Assembly: GCF_019823105.1 (NCBI RefSeq)
Contig: NZ_CP081958.1
Span: 248,001 to 312,000, forward strand
Source: Halobaculum magnesiiphilum
Lineage (GTDB): Archaea > Halobacteriota > Halobacteria > Halobacteriales > Haloferacaceae
DNA length: 64,000 bases
Reading direction: 5' to 3'
This document shows positions 33,828 through 43,390 of this stretch, in pieces. Under the pieces are notes generated by a model. It made no database searches, was not told the origin of the DNA, and saw only the letters and a program-made list of their open reading frames with translations. The position numbers and the translations under genes were made by a program. Positions within the stretch are counted from its first letter, which is position 1. Each line of letters begins with the position of its first letter.

Positions 33828-34802
33828 TCAGACGACCCGGTTTTCGAGGTCGGGAACGTCGTCGTCTCCGGCGTCGCCGGCGGCTTCGGCGGCCTCCAGC
33901 CGCTCGACGTTGCCCGCGAGGATGTCGGCGACGCGCTCGAAGTACCGCGGCGTGTGCCCCGCGTTGTGCGGGGTGATCCGGGCGTCGTCGAGCCCCCACA
34001 GCGGGTGGTCCTCGGGGAGCGGCTCGGGGTCGGTCACGTCGAGGAACGCCCCGCGGATCTGATTCCATCGCAGCGCGTACACCAGGTCGTCGGTGTCGAC
34101 GACGGGCCCGCGGGCGATGTTCACGAGCGTCGCGTGCGGCGGGAGCGTCCGAAACGCCTCGCGGTCGATCAACCCCTCGGTCGTGTCCGTCAGCGGGCAC
34201 GCGAGAACGAGGTGGTCTGTCCGCGCCAGCACCTCGTGGAGGTCGTCGAAGCCGTACACCTCGTCGACGGGCCCGCCCTTCGCGGGCGTGTACCGGACGC
34301 CGAGCGTCTCGACGCCGAACGGCTCCAATCGCTCGGCGACCGCCGAGCCGATGGCGCCCAGCCCGACGACCGCCACCGTAGAGCCGTACAGCTCCCGCGT
34401 CCGGTACGCGCGCCACTCGCGGCGGTCCTGCTGGCGGGTCGCCCGGCGGAAGTCGCGCGCGAGCGAGACGAGCGCGCCGATCACGTACTCGGAGATGTTC
34501 GGCGCGTGGACGCCCGAGGCGTTCGTGACGGCGACGCCGGCGTCCTCGAAGGCGTCGAGATCGAGGTGGCCCACGCCGGCGTACACGCCAGCGAACAGGC
34601 GAAGCGACTCGGCCCCCCCGAGATGTTCCTCCGCGGCTGCGCCCTCGCCGGTGACGACGTCGGCGGTCCGGATCTGCTCGCGCTCCTCCGCCGGGGTTTC
34701 CGCGAGGACGACCTCGTGATCGGGGAGTCGCTCGCGCAGCAGCTCGGCGTACTCCGCGGCCGGGTGGCCGTGGATCTTCTGTCTGGTGACGACGATTCGC
34801 AT
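33828..34802 (-). CDS. D-2-hydroxyacid dehydrogenase
   Basis: A 324-residue NAD(P)-dependent enzyme. The Rossmann loop VAVVGLGAIGSAVAERL is near 145. The catalytic arginine is in VNIARGPVVDTDDLV, the glutamate is in DVTDPEPLPEDHPLW, and the histidine is in ITPHNAGHTP. Substrates of such enzymes are glyoxylate, hydroxypyruvate, D-lactate or D-glycerate; a glyoxylate/hydroxypyruvate reductase would fit the nearby malate synthase, FAD oxidase and aminotransferase. The ATG at 34802 (MRIVVTRQKIHG) is chosen over an upstream ATG because this is the family start. The FAH-family gene ends 114 bases upstream. Confidence 0.88.
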   Translation of the reverse strand: MRIVVTRQKIHGHPAAEYAELLRERLPDHEVVLAETPAEEREQIRTADVVTGEGAAAEEHLGGAESLRLFAGVYAGVGHLDLDAFEDAGVAVTNASGVHAPNISEYVIGALVSLARDFRRATRQQDRREWRAYRTRELYGSTVAVVGLGAIGSAVAERLEPFGVETLGVRYTPAKGGPVDEVYGFDDLHEVLARTDHLVLACPLTDTTEGLIDREAFRTLPPHATLVNIARGPVVDTDDLVYALRWNQIRGAFLDVTDPEPLPEDHPLWGLDDARITPHNAGHTPRYFERVADILAGNVERLEAAEAAGDAGDDDVPDLENRVV

Positions 34803-34916
34803 GCGCGCCGCCACGACCGGCCCCGACTTAACCGCGCCGACAGCGGCGGACCACACCGCGTCCGCGACCTCCGGATCGCCGCGCTCGCCGGGGTCGCCGC
34901 GTGCGCCGCGCGGCGA

Positions 34917-35633
34917 TCAGTCGCCGGCGACGACCTCGTTCACGAGCGTTCCGACGCCCTCGTAGGTGATCTCGACCGTGTCGCCGGGCTCGACGAGGCC
35001 GGGATTGGCCGGCGACCCGAACGCGACGCAGTCGCCCGCGCGGAACTCGAAGCGCTTCGAGAGGTACGAGACGACCTCGTGGGGGTCGAACAGCATCAGC
35101 TCGGTGTTGGCCTCTTGGCGACGCTCGTCGGCGACATCCGTGTACATGTCCAGGTTTGTGGGGTCGACATCCGTCTCGATCCACGGTCCCAGCGGCCCGG
35201 ACGCGGTGAACGCCTTGCGCGCGGTTCTGCCCTGCTGGTCGAGCGCGTCCACGTCGTTCATCACCGTGTAACCGCGAACGGCGTCGGGCACCTCCTCGGG
35301 CGCGAGATCCGAACACGGCTCGTCGATCACGGCGACGAGTTCGCCCGCGTAGGTGAGTTCCCCCGTCCACTCGGGGTACGGGATCGGGTCGCGGTGGCCG
35401 ACGACGGAGTGCGGCGGCTTGATGAAGAAGTCGGGCTCCTCGGGGCGCTCGTAGTCCATCTGGTCGAGCGTCGCCGCGAAGTTCCGGCCGACACAGAACA
35501 GCGCGTCGGGGTCACACGGCGCCAGCAGGTCGGCCTCCCCGACTTCGTACTCGGCGTCGTCGGTGAGCAGCGTTCCGTCGTGGTACTCCCCCTCGCGGAC
35601 CCCGTCGGCGGTGCGGGCGCGTGCGAGTCGCAT
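34917..35633 (-). CDS. Fumarylacetoacetate-hydrolase-family protein
   Basis: A 238-residue FAH-fold protein: LFCVGRNFAATLDQMDYERP, PDFFIKPPHSVVGH, GYTVMNDVDALDQQG and GDTVEITYEGVGTLVNEVV are the core strands. Canonical enzymes use an E-x-E-plus-Asp metal site. Here the E-G-E position reads YAGELVAVI, so the first glutamate is an alanine, while the second glutamate and the aspartate (NDVDA) remain. Either metal binding is altered or activity differs (decarboxylase, tautomerase or hydratase are all known in this fold). It lies between the hydroxyacid dehydrogenase and malate synthase on the same strand. Confidence 0.82.
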   Translation of the reverse strand: MRLARARTADGVREGEYHDGTLLTDDAEYEVGEADLLAPCDPDALFCVGRNFAATLDQMDYERPEEPDFFIKPPHSVVGHRDPIPYPEWTGELTYAGELVAVIDEPCSDLAPEEVPDAVRGYTVMNDVDALDQQGRTARKAFTASGPLGPWIETDVDPTNLDMYTDVADERRQEANTELMLFDPHEVVSYLSKRFEFRAGDCVAFGSPANPGLVEPGDTVEITYEGVGTLVNEVVAGD

Positions 35634-35732
35634 GCCTCGAGTGGGCGTCGGACGGCGAAAAAGCGTTGTCGTCGCGGCGACGGCGGCCGGGCGGGCGGGA
35701 GGACGCCGGCGGCCCGCGACGCTATCGGTCGC

Positions 35733-37037
35733 TCAGTTCCCGACCTGCGTCGCGCGCTCCACCACGTCCGAGCCGTAGATCTCCGCCAGCTCGTCGTGCT
35801 GGTCCGGCCGATGCTCGTACACGTCCTGGAACAGCGTGATCGGCGTCTGGGCGGCCTGATAGGTCGCCTCGTCCCACATACGGTCCTTGCTGAGGTCGAT
35901 CTCGACGCCGTCGATGGACAGCGTCGCCGACTGCGTCATCGCGATGGCGCCCTTGCCGGCCTCCTTGGCCGCCTCGAACTCCTCCATCGACTCGACGATG
36001 TCGTCCATGCTCGGGACGTACGACGTGCGGTCGAGCAGCTCCTCGCGGAGCTCGTCCTCGGTCAGCTCGTGCTCGTCGCCGTCGATCGCGAGCACGTACG
36101 AGCCGCCCGACTCAGACAGCGACACGCCGTCGCCGTCGTAGACTTCCCGGCCGCCCTCGCTGACGAGTTCGACCTCCTCGCCGTCGACCTCGAACAGCCA
36201 CGTGCCGTCCTTCGGGGGGAGCGGGGCCTTGTTCGCGACCTCGACCTGCTTCGGGGTGAGCGACCAGATGCCCGTCATGCCCTTCGCGCGGTTCGCCTCC
36301 ATTCGCTCCTTGTACCCTTCCACGTCGCGGATGTTGTCGAACGGGCCGTCGACGGCGATGAGGCCGGCGGCGCTGGCGCCCTTCGAGGTGTTGTGGCGCA
36401 GCTCGGGCCACTCCGGCAGCTCGCCCGTCGGCGTCATCGCGCGCATGTCCTTCGTGTAGTCGACCTCGCCGTCGACGAGCAGGAACATGCGTTCGAGCGT
36501 GTTCGAGGGCTTGCCCATCTCGTCGCGCACGCGGTTGAGGGCGATCTCGGCCTCGCCGGACTCGACGATCACCGACATCGAGAGGCTCCCCTCCTCCAGC
36601 CCGTGCTCGGCCTCGATCATCTGGAAGCACTCGTCGGCCTTCTTCCAGTCGTCGATGTCGCCGACCTCGGGGATGACGAACCCGTCGATGTGGTCGACCG
36701 CGCCGTTGGCGGGGTCGGCGATCTCGCGCATGTACTCGAAGCCGGCGAGGCGCTTCTCGGCGTCGTCGCGGTGCCAGACGACGCGCGGGTGGATCTCCCC
36801 GGGGAAGTCGGCGCCGTGCTCGGCGACCACCTCGATGATGTTTCGCGCGCCCTCGTCGCGCATCGACGGCGCCGTCGCGTCCTCGTTGTCCGGCACCCAC
36901 ACGTCCGGCGCCTGGATGCCGCGAAGCCCCGCGGCGCTCCGGATCATCTTCGCCGAGTCGTCCTCCCCCTGGACGGCCGTCGGCGACGTGAAGAACGTTC
37001 GAACGAACTCGCGTTCGTACTTCCGTTGTACACTCAT
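35733..37037 (-). CDS. aceB: Malate synthase, haloarchaeal type (isoform H)
   Basis: A 434-residue protein, the length expected for the haloarchaeal malate synthase, which is distinct from bacterial isoforms A and G. VRTFFTSPTAVQGEDDSAKM at the start, IQAPDVWVPDNEDATAPSMR, FPGEIHPRVVWHRDD and DHIDGFVIPEVGDID form the CitE/aldolase-like TIM barrel, and the C-terminal domain has ELTEDELREELLDRTSYV. It condenses glyoxylate and acetyl-CoA to malate. In Haloferax the gene sits beside isocitrate lyase; here no isocitrate lyase is within the window. A TATA element lies about 34 bases upstream of ATG 37037. Confidence 0.93.
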   Translation of the reverse strand: MSVQRKYEREFVRTFFTSPTAVQGEDDSAKMIRSAAGLRGIQAPDVWVPDNEDATAPSMRDEGARNIIEVVAEHGADFPGEIHPRVVWHRDDAEKRLAGFEYMREIADPANGAVDHIDGFVIPEVGDIDDWKKADECFQMIEAEHGLEEGSLSMSVIVESGEAEIALNRVRDEMGKPSNTLERMFLLVDGEVDYTKDMRAMTPTGELPEWPELRHNTSKGASAAGLIAVDGPFDNIRDVEGYKERMEANRAKGMTGIWSLTPKQVEVANKAPLPPKDGTWLFEVDGEEVELVSEGGREVYDGDGVSLSESGGSYVLAIDGDEHELTEDELREELLDRTSYVPSMDDIVESMEEFEAAKEAGKGAIAMTQSATLSIDGVEIDLSKDRMWDEATYQAAQTPITLFQDVYEHRPDQHDELAEIYGSDVVERATQVGN

Positions 37038-37066
37038 GTCTACCGGTTTCACCGTCCCCCGGTACT

Positions 37067-37075
37067 ATCATAAAC
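37067..37075 (-). promoter_or_regulatory. TATA box for malate synthase
   Basis: The minus strand reads GTTTATGAT, centred 34 bases upstream of the malate synthase ATG. An AT-rich GTTTAGAACG lies a little further upstream and may be a second control element. Confidence 0.55.
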
Positions 37076-37133
37076 GTTCGTTCTAAACACAGTATTGCCC
37101 GCTGTGGACCCCGTCGCCGCGGGCGTGAGTGAG

Positions 37134-37505
37134 CTACTCCAGCGGCTGCACCAGTTCGACGGTGTGGCCGTCCGGATCCTTCAGGAACGCCGTCCGTGCG
37201 CCCGCCTCGGGCTGGTCGCCCGGCTCCTCCACGACGCCGTGGTTGTCGATCCGCTCGAAGGCGGCGTCGACGTCGTCCACCTTCACCGCGAAGTGGTCGT
37301 AGGCGGTCCCCTCCTCGAACTCGTCGGCACCCTCGGTGTCGGACAACTGGAGTTCGACGCCGTTCCCGTCGGCGACGTAGAGGTTTCGCGTGTCGCCGTC
37401 GGGCGTCGTGAACTCCCACGAGCGCTCGAAGCCGAGGTTGTCCGCGTACCAGTCGGCCGCGCGTTCGGCGTCGGCGACGTTGAGACAGACGTGGATGAAC
37501 GCCAT
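37134..37505 (-). CDS. VOC/glyoxalase-I superfamily protein
   Basis: A 123-residue protein of paired beta-alpha-beta-beta-beta modules. FIHVCLNVADAERAADWYAD is the N-terminal metal-histidine strand, ELQLSDTEGADEFEEGTAYD and HFAVKVDDVDAAFERID form the middle, and AFLKDPDGHTVELVQPLE carries the C-terminal glutamate. The metal ligands His, Glu, His, Glu of glyoxalase I are present in the expected places. Haloarchaea lack glutathione, so a lactoyl-glutathione substrate is unlikely; the true thiol or ligand is unknown. The ATG at 37505 is used. It lies upstream of malate synthase on the same strand. Confidence 0.8.
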   Translation of the reverse strand: MAFIHVCLNVADAERAADWYADNLGFERSWEFTTPDGDTRNLYVADGNGVELQLSDTEGADEFEEGTAYDHFAVKVDDVDAAFERIDNHGVVEEPGDQPEAGARTAFLKDPDGHTVELVQPLE

Positions 37506-37646
37506 GCGAGACTCCCGCGCACCCACGAGTATAATCGTTCGCGTCGGCGCAACCCACGCGGGAGCTGGGATGGGGGGGGCCGATCGGGCCGCCGGGTGGC
37601 AAATGTTGACAAAGGGCTTTTACACGATTGTTCCTTCGGATTCCCC

Positions 37647-40600
37647 ATGGCAACTCACGACCCGGGGAGCGACGGACGCTGGGACACGTCCGCCGCGTCA
37701 CTGGGGTACGATCGACCCGACGTACGGGAGTACGCCGAGTTGGCGTCCGATCTGCGCGAGCGCGTGGCCGGCGAGGTACAGTTCGACGAGTACGCGCAGG
37801 TGTTGTACGCGACCGACGGCTCCATCTACCAGGCCGAGCCCGCGGGCGTCGTCTGCCCGCGCGACGCCGACGACGTGGTCGCGACCCACGAAGTCGCCGC
37901 CGACCACGGGGTACCGGTGCTGCCGCGGGGGACGGGGTCGTCGCTGGCGGGCCAGACCGTCGGCCCGGGCTGCGTCGTCATCGACACCACGCGCCACATG
38001 GACGACATCGTCGAGGTCGACGCCGAGGGACAGGAGGCGACGGTGCAGCCGGGCGTCGTACAGGACCACCTCGACGCCCGCCTCGCGGAGGACGGCCTGA
38101 AGTTCGCACCCGACCCGGCCTCCTCCGGCCGCGCGACCGTCGTCGGCGGCATCGGCAACAACACCACCGGCGCCCACTCGGTGCGATACGGGATCACGGA
38201 CGCCTACACCGAGGAACTGGATGTGGTGCTCGCCGACGGCACGCGGATCCACACCCGCGAGGTCGTCCTCGGCTCCGACGAGCACGAGGAGATCATCGAC
38301 GGCGGGGGGATCGAGGCCGAGCTCTACCGCACCGTCGAGGGACTCGTCCGGGAACACGAGGCCGAGATCGACGAGAAGTATCCGAACCTGAAACGGTCGG
38401 TCTCCGGCTACAACCTCCACAAGGTGATCTACGAGACCGACGACGGCGAGGAGGTGATCAACCTCTCGAAGCTGTTCGTCGGCGCGGAGGGCACCCTCGG
38501 GACGATCGTCGAGGCGACCGTCTCGCTCGTGACGAAACCCGAGGAGACCGCGCTCGCGCTCTACTGCTTCGACGACCTCGTCGACGCGATGGAGGCGGTA
38601 CCCGTCGCGCTGGAGTACCCCGTGAGCGCGGTCGAGTTGATGGACGACGAGGTGTTCCGGCTCGCCCGCGAGTCGACCGAGTACGCCCAGTACGAGGAGC
38701 CGATCCCCGACGGCGCGGCGGCGGCGCTGATGCTCGAGTGGGACTCGGAGTTGGTGGACGACTTCGAGGGTGCGATGGCCGACACCACCGAGGAGTTCGT
38801 TACCGACGGCGCCGCCTTCGACGTGTTGGAAGCCTACGAGGAGGACGAACAGGAGAAGCTCTGGAAGCTCCGGAAGGCCGCGATCCCGCTGCTGATGAGC
38901 CTGGAGGGGGACCCGAAGCCGTACCCGTTCATCGAGGACGCGACGGTGCCGCCCGAGGAGTTGGCCGAGTACGTGGGGGAGTTCGAGGAGGTACTGGATG
39001 ACCACGGCACCTCCGCCGCCTACTTCGCACACGCCGGTTCCGGCACCCTCCACATCCGGCCGATCCTGAACCTGAAGGACGGGGAGGGGATCGAGAAGAT
39101 GCACTCGATCACCGACGACGTGACCGACCTCGTGCTCGACCACTTCGGCGCGTTCTCCGGCGAGCACGGCGACGGCCTCGCGCGCACGGAGTTCAACCCC
39201 AAGATGTACGGGGAGGACCTGTGGGGCGCGTTTCAGGAGCTCAAGTCCGCGTTCGATCCCGACTGGCGGATGAACCCGGGCAAGGTCGTCTACGTCGACG
39301 GCGACACCGCCGCCGAGCACGGCTACCCCGACTCGGCCGCCGACACGGACATGCGGGAGAACCTCCGGTACGGCGCCGACTACCGATCGATCGAGCCGCG
39401 GACGGCCCTCGACTTCGACGACGAGGGCGGGTTCTCACACCTCGTCGAACTGTGCAACGGCTGCGGCACCTGCCGGGAGACCGAGGGCGACGTGATGTGT
39501 CCGACGTACCGAGCCTCGGGCGAGGAGATCCAGGCGACGCGGGGCCGCGCAAACATGCTTCGCGCTGCCATCTCCGGAGAACTCTCGGAGGACGAGATCC
39601 ACTCCGACCGCTTCCAGGAGGAGGTGCTCGGGCTGTGTGTCGGCTGTAAGGGCTGCATGTCGGACTGCCCGACCGGCGTCGACCTGGCGAAGCTGAAGGC
39701 GGAGGTGAAACACGAGCACCACGAGGAGGCGGGCGCGAGCCTGCGCGAGCGCGTCTTCGCTAACATCGACACAGCCAGTCGGATCGGGAGCGCGCTCGCG
39801 CCCGTCGCCAACGCGGCGACGGCTGTCCCCGGCGCGCGGACGGTGATGGAGAAGGCACTGGGAATCGCGAGCGAGCGCGAGCTCCCGACGTTCACCCGCG
39901 ACACCTTCCGGAAGCGGTGGGACCGCCGCGGCGGCGCCGCGGTCAGCGCCGCGGAGGCGGACGCGCGGGTCGTCCTGTTCCCGGACACGTACACGAACTA
40001 CAGCATGCCCGACGCGGGGATGGCCGCCGTCGAGGTGCTGGAGGCGGCGAACGTCCACGTCCGCGTGCCCGAGGACCTGGCCGCCTCCGGGCGGGCGGCG
40101 TTCTCGACGGGCTTCCTGGGGACCGCCCGTGAGCGCGCCGCGGAGAACGTCGAGAAGCTCGAACGTTTCGTCGATGAGGGATACTCCGTCGTGTTCGTCG
40201 AACCGTCGGACGCGGTGATGTTCCAGGACGAGTACCGCGACCTCCTCGACGGCGACGCGGTCGAGGCGGTGTCGGCCGCCAGCTACGGCGTGCTGGAGTA
40301 CGTCGACACCGCGCGCCTGGACGAGGCGATCGAGTTCCGCGAGGCGCCCGAGCGCGGCGAGTCGATCGCGTATCACGGCCACTGCAACCAGAAGTCGCTG
40401 AACAAGGACCACCACGCGGTCGGCGTGCTCCGGCGCGCCGGTTACGACGTGGACCCGCTGGACACCACCTGTTGCGGGATGGCCGGGAGCTTCGGCTACG
40501 AGGCCGAACATTACGAGCTGTCGAAGGCGATCGGCTCGCTGTTGTTCGACGCGGTCGACGAGAGCCCCGCCGAGAGCGTCACCGCACCCGGCGCCTCCTG

Positions 40601-40685
40601 TCGGTCACAATTGGGCGACCGCGAGGAGGCGGACGAACAGCCGCCCCATCCGATCGAGAAGGTGGCCGCGGCGCTGGCGGAGTAA
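37647..40685 (+). CDS. FAD-linked and Fe-S D-2-hydroxyacid (glycolate/D-lactate) oxidoreductase
   Basis: A 1012-residue single-chain fusion. The N-terminal 540 residues are a PCMH-type FAD domain (VLPRGTGSSLAGQTVGPGCV) with the FAD-oxidase C-terminal cap. Then two Fe4S4 motifs: CNGCGTCRETEGDVMC near 602 and CVGCKGCMSDCPTGVD near 663. A CCG domain pair follows (YHGHCNQKSLN and TTCCGMAGSFG). This is the bacterial GlcD and GlcF arrangement joined in one protein, like the membrane-associated D-lactate/glycolate dehydrogenases that feed quinone. Glycolate oxidation would supply glyoxylate to malate synthase and the aminotransferase nearby. A TATA-like GCTTTTAC lies about 28 bases upstream of ATG 37647. 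Confidence 0.9.
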   Translation: MATHDPGSDGRWDTSAASLGYDRPDVREYAELASDLRERVAGEVQFDEYAQVLYATDGSIYQAEPAGVVCPRDADDVVATHEVAADHGVPVLPRGTGSSLAGQTVGPGCVVIDTTRHMDDIVEVDAEGQEATVQPGVVQDHLDARLAEDGLKFAPDPASSGRATVVGGIGNNTTGAHSVRYGITDAYTEELDVVLADGTRIHTREVVLGSDEHEEIIDGGGIEAELYRTVEGLVREHEAEIDEKYPNLKRSVSGYNLHKVIYETDDGEEVINLSKLFVGAEGTLGTIVEATVSLVTKPEETALALYCFDDLVDAMEAVPVALEYPVSAVELMDDEVFRLARESTEYAQYEEPIPDGAAAALMLEWDSELVDDFEGAMADTTEEFVTDGAAFDVLEAYEEDEQEKLWKLRKAAIPLLMSLEGDPKPYPFIEDATVPPEELAEYVGEFEEVLDDHGTSAAYFAHAGSGTLHIRPILNLKDGEGIEKMHSITDDVTDLVLDHFGAFSGEHGDGLARTEFNPKMYGEDLWGAFQELKSAFDPDWRMNPGKVVYVDGDTAAEHGYPDSAADTDMRENLRYGADYRSIEPRTALDFDDEGGFSHLVELCNGCGTCRETEGDVMCPTYRASGEEIQATRGRANMLRAAISGELSEDEIHSDRFQEEVLGLCVGCKGCMSDCPTGVDLAKLKAEVKHEHHEEAGASLRERVFANIDTASRIGSALAPVANAATAVPGARTVMEKALGIASERELPTFTRDTFRKRWDRRGGAAVSAAEADARVVLFPDTYTNYSMPDAGMAAVEVLEAANVHVRVPEDLAASGRAAFSTGFLGTARERAAENVEKLERFVDEGYSVVFVEPSDAVMFQDEYRDLLDGDAVEAVSAASYGVLEYVDTARLDEAIEFREAPERGESIAYHGHCNQKSLNKDHHAVGVLRRAGYDVDPLDTTCCGMAGSFGYEAEHYELSKAIGSLLFDAVDESPAESVTAPGASCRSQLGDREEADEQPPHPIEKVAAALAE

Positions 40686-40714
40686 GCGCTACGAAGAGTC
40701 GGTCCTCCCGCGTT

Positions 40715-41755
40715 TCAGATCCAGCCCTCGTTCGCGAGCAGTTCGCCGTTGAGCAGCGAGGCGCCCGCGGCGCCGCGGATCGTGTTGTGCGCGAGGCAGT
40801 TGTACTTCACACCCGCGGGCGTCGTCTGGACGCCGCCGGCGACGACCTGCATCCCGTCGCCGCGCATGCGGTCCATCCGGGGCTGCGGGCGCTCGGGCCG
40901 GTCGTCACCGAAGACGTGGATGAGCTGATCCGGCGACGAGGGGAGGTCGGCGCTCGGGTACGACTCCATCGCCGCGCGTACGTCCGCGGGCTCGGGGTCG
41001 TCGGCGAGTTCGGCGAACACGTTCTCCAGGTGGCCGTCGATGGTGGGGATCCGGTTGCACGAGGCGGCGACCTCCGCCGAGTGGAGGCTGAGTTCGGCGC
41101 CGTCGAAGTCGCCGAGGAGCTTGCGGCTCTCGGTCTCCATCTTCTCCTCCTCGCCGCCGATGTGGGGGATGGCGTTGTCGATTATCTCCATCGAGGTGAC
41201 GCCCGAGTAGCCCGCCCCGGAGACCGCCTGCAGCGTCGACACCTGTGCGCGTTCGAGGCCGAACTCGTCGAGCGCCGCCAGCGTCGGCACCATCGTGATC
41301 GTCGAGCAGTTCGGGTTCTTCACGAGCGCGCCGTCCCAACCGCGCTCGTCGCGCTGGACCTCGATCAGGTCGAGGTGATCGGGGTTGATCTCGGGAATGG
41401 TGAGCGGCACGTCGTCGGCCATCCGGTCGTTCGAGGAGTTCGAGGAGACCACGTAGCCGGCCGCACAGAGGTCGGGCTCGATCTCCGCGGCGACGCCGGA
41501 GGGGAGCGACGAGAACAGCAGGTCCACGTCGTCGGGGATCTCCGCCGGGTCGGTCGCGCGGACGGTGATGTCCCGAACCGGCTTCGGGATGGCGGAGTCG
41601 AGACGCCACTTGGCCGCCTCGCGGTACGGCTTCCCCGCGGAGGCGTCGCTGGCGGTCAGACACGCGATCTCGAACTGCGGGTGGCCGTCGAGCAGCTGGA
41701 TGAACCGTTGGCCCACGGCGCCGGTGGCGCCGAGGATGCCGACTCGATGAGTCAT
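40715..41755 (-). CDS. asd: Aspartate-semialdehyde dehydrogenase
   Basis: A 346-residue enzyme of the archaeal/fungal Asd branch. The NADP loop GILGATGAVGQRFIQLL is at the start. The catalytic cysteine is Cys150 in VKNPNCSTITMVPTL, followed by QAVSGAGYSGVTSMEIIDN and the substrate motif of SLHSAEVAASCNRIPTIDG. It reduces aspartyl phosphate to the semialdehyde, the branch point to methionine, threonine and lysine. The ATG at 41755 is preferred over a start six codons earlier because a TATA element lies about 27 bases upstream. It converges with the FAD/Fe-S oxidoreductase gene. Confidence 0.95.
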   Translation of the reverse strand: MTHRVGILGATGAVGQRFIQLLDGHPQFEIACLTASDASAGKPYREAAKWRLDSAIPKPVRDITVRATDPAEIPDDVDLLFSSLPSGVAAEIEPDLCAAGYVVSSNSSNDRMADDVPLTIPEINPDHLDLIEVQRDERGWDGALVKNPNCSTITMVPTLAALDEFGLERAQVSTLQAVSGAGYSGVTSMEIIDNAIPHIGGEEEKMETESRKLLGDFDGAELSLHSAEVAASCNRIPTIDGHLENVFAELADDPEPADVRAAMESYPSADLPSSPDQLIHVFGDDRPERPQPRMDRMRGDGMQVVAGGVQTTPAGVKYNCLAHNTIRGAAGASLLNGELLANEGWI

Positions 41756-41778
41756 TGTGTGTCGGTGTGTCACACTCG

Positions 41779-41786
41779 AATAAGAC
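41779..41786 (-). promoter_or_regulatory. TATA box for asd
   Basis: The minus strand reads GTCTTATT, centred about 27 bases upstream of the asd ATG at 41755. The short leader between contains a TGTGTGTC repeat. Confidence 0.5.
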
Positions 41787-41982
41787 CCTTCGGATACGCG
41801 CGGGCCCGGCGAGGATTGCCGCAGTCACGGACCGTCGCTTCCGGGGGCGAGCCACCGAGATTCCGTCGGGTGCTCGGCCGCGACGACGAGGGATCGTCGG
41901 CCGTCGACCGTCGGCAACCAGCCGGCGGCGATCGGTCATCGGCACGCGGTTCGCGATCCCCGCGGGCCGGCGACGGCCTCGA

Positions 41983-43185
41983 TTACTCCGCGGCCGCGTC
42001 GAACGCCGCCTGCAGGTCGGCCTTCATGTCGTCGACGTGTTCGACGCCGACGGAAACGCGGATGAGCCCGTCAGTGAGCCCGGCGGCCTCGCGCTCCTCC
42101 TTCGGAATGGCCGCGTGTGTCATCGCCGCGGGCTGCTCGATGAGGCTCTCGACGCCGCCGAGGCTCTCCGCGAGCGTGAACACCTCGGTCTCCTCGACGA
42201 CGGTGCTGGCCTGCTCCAGCGTGCCGTCGAACTCGAACGAGAGCATGCCCCCGAAGTCGTCCATCTGCTCGCTCGCGAGGTCGTGCTGCGGGTGCGAGTC
42301 GAGCCCCGGGTAGTAGACGCGGGAGACGGCGTCGTGGTCGTCGAGCCACGCCGCCAGGTCGCGGGCGTTGTCGCAGTGGCGGTCCATCCGCACGGGCAGG
42401 GTCTTCGTCCCGCGGAGCACGAGGAAGCAGTCGAACGGCGACGGCGTCGCGCCGACGGAGTTCTGATAGAAGCCGATGCGCTCGTCGAGGTCGGCGTCGT
42501 CCGTGACGAGCGCGCCGCCGACCACGTCCGAGTGGCCGCCGAGGTACTTCGTCAGCGAGTGGGAGACGATATCGGCGCCGTGCTCCAGCGGACGCTGGAG
42601 GTACGGCGTCGCGAACGTGTTGTCGACGGCACACAGCGCGTCGTGGTCGTGGGCGATGTCCGCGAGCGCGTCGATGTCGTTGACGCGCATCAGGGGGTTG
42701 GTGGGCGTCTCGACCCACAGGAGTTCAGTTTCCTCGCGCATCGCGTCGCGGACGGCGCCGTGATCGGTGGTGTCGACGAAGTCGAACTCGAGGTCGTACT
42801 CCTCGTACACCTGCGTGAAGATGCGGTGGGTGCCGCCGTACACGTCGTCGCCGGTGACGACGTGGTCGCCCGCCGACAGCAGGTTGAGCACGGTGTTGAT
42901 CCCGCCCATTCCCGAGGAGAACGCGCGGCCGTACTCGCCGCCCTCCAGGGCCGCGAGGTTCGCCTCCAGGTCGGTCCTGGTGGGGTTGCCGGTGCGGCTG
43001 TACTCGTACCCGCGGTGGTCGCCGGGGCCGTCCTGCTTGTAGGTCGAGTTGGCGTAGATGGGCGTCATCAGCGCGCCCGTCTCGGAGTCGGGCTGTTGGC
43101 CGGCGTGGATCGCGGTCGTCTCGATGCGGAACCGGCTCTCGTCGCCGGCGGCGTCGACGTCGTCCGCGTCGTCGTGGTCGCTCAT
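41983..43185 (-). CDS. Cystathionine gamma-synthase/lyase family PLP enzyme
   Basis: A 400-residue fold-type-I PLP enzyme. TPIYANSTYKQDGPGDHRGY and EYSRTGNPTRTDLEANLAAL are at the entrance; PLP is bound to Lys213 in SHSLTKYLGGHSDVVGG; VGATPSPFDCFLVLRGTKTL is the conserved gatekeeper. The Cys-Met group (cystathionine synthase, gamma-lyase, beta-lyase, O-acetylhomoserine sulfhydrylase) cannot be separated by these motifs. With asd and the split methionine synthase a role in methionine synthesis or reverse transsulfuration is likely. ATG 43185 begins an acidic 20-residue tail. Confidence 0.9.
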   Translation of the reverse strand: MSDHDDADDVDAAGDESRFRIETTAIHAGQQPDSETGALMTPIYANSTYKQDGPGDHRGYEYSRTGNPTRTDLEANLAALEGGEYGRAFSSGMGGINTVLNLLSAGDHVVTGDDVYGGTHRIFTQVYEEYDLEFDFVDTTDHGAVRDAMREETELLWVETPTNPLMRVNDIDALADIAHDHDALCAVDNTFATPYLQRPLEHGADIVSHSLTKYLGGHSDVVGGALVTDDADLDERIGFYQNSVGATPSPFDCFLVLRGTKTLPVRMDRHCDNARDLAAWLDDHDAVSRVYYPGLDSHPQHDLASEQMDDFGGMLSFEFDGTLEQASTVVEETEVFTLAESLGGVESLIEQPAAMTHAAIPKEEREAAGLTDGLIRVSVGVEHVDDMKADLQAAFDAAAE

Positions 43186-43390
43186 ACCCGGGGCGACGGT
43201 ACCGGTCCGTGTGATTCTTGCCATTCGGGCGTCGCGCTCGCGGTCGTCGGTCGCCGCCCACTGCTCCCGGCCCCTGCAGACCGCTCCCGGTAGTAGAACG
43301 CTCCCGTCCACCGATACACAGGCTTCGTCGTTGGGGGAATCACAAACACCTTGCCACCCGGACACGGATCCACGGGTATCAGGTGATTTC

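Noticed and set aside
33291-37073. 1260-codon frame on the plus strand across four genes
   Set aside because: It is antisense to well-supported MBF1, dehydrogenase, FAH and malate synthase genes and has no domains; an artefact of codon bias.
41756-41982. Small gene between asd and the cystathionine enzyme gene
   Set aside because: No frame with a start, sensible composition and promoter; the gap holds the asd promoter and GC-rich background.
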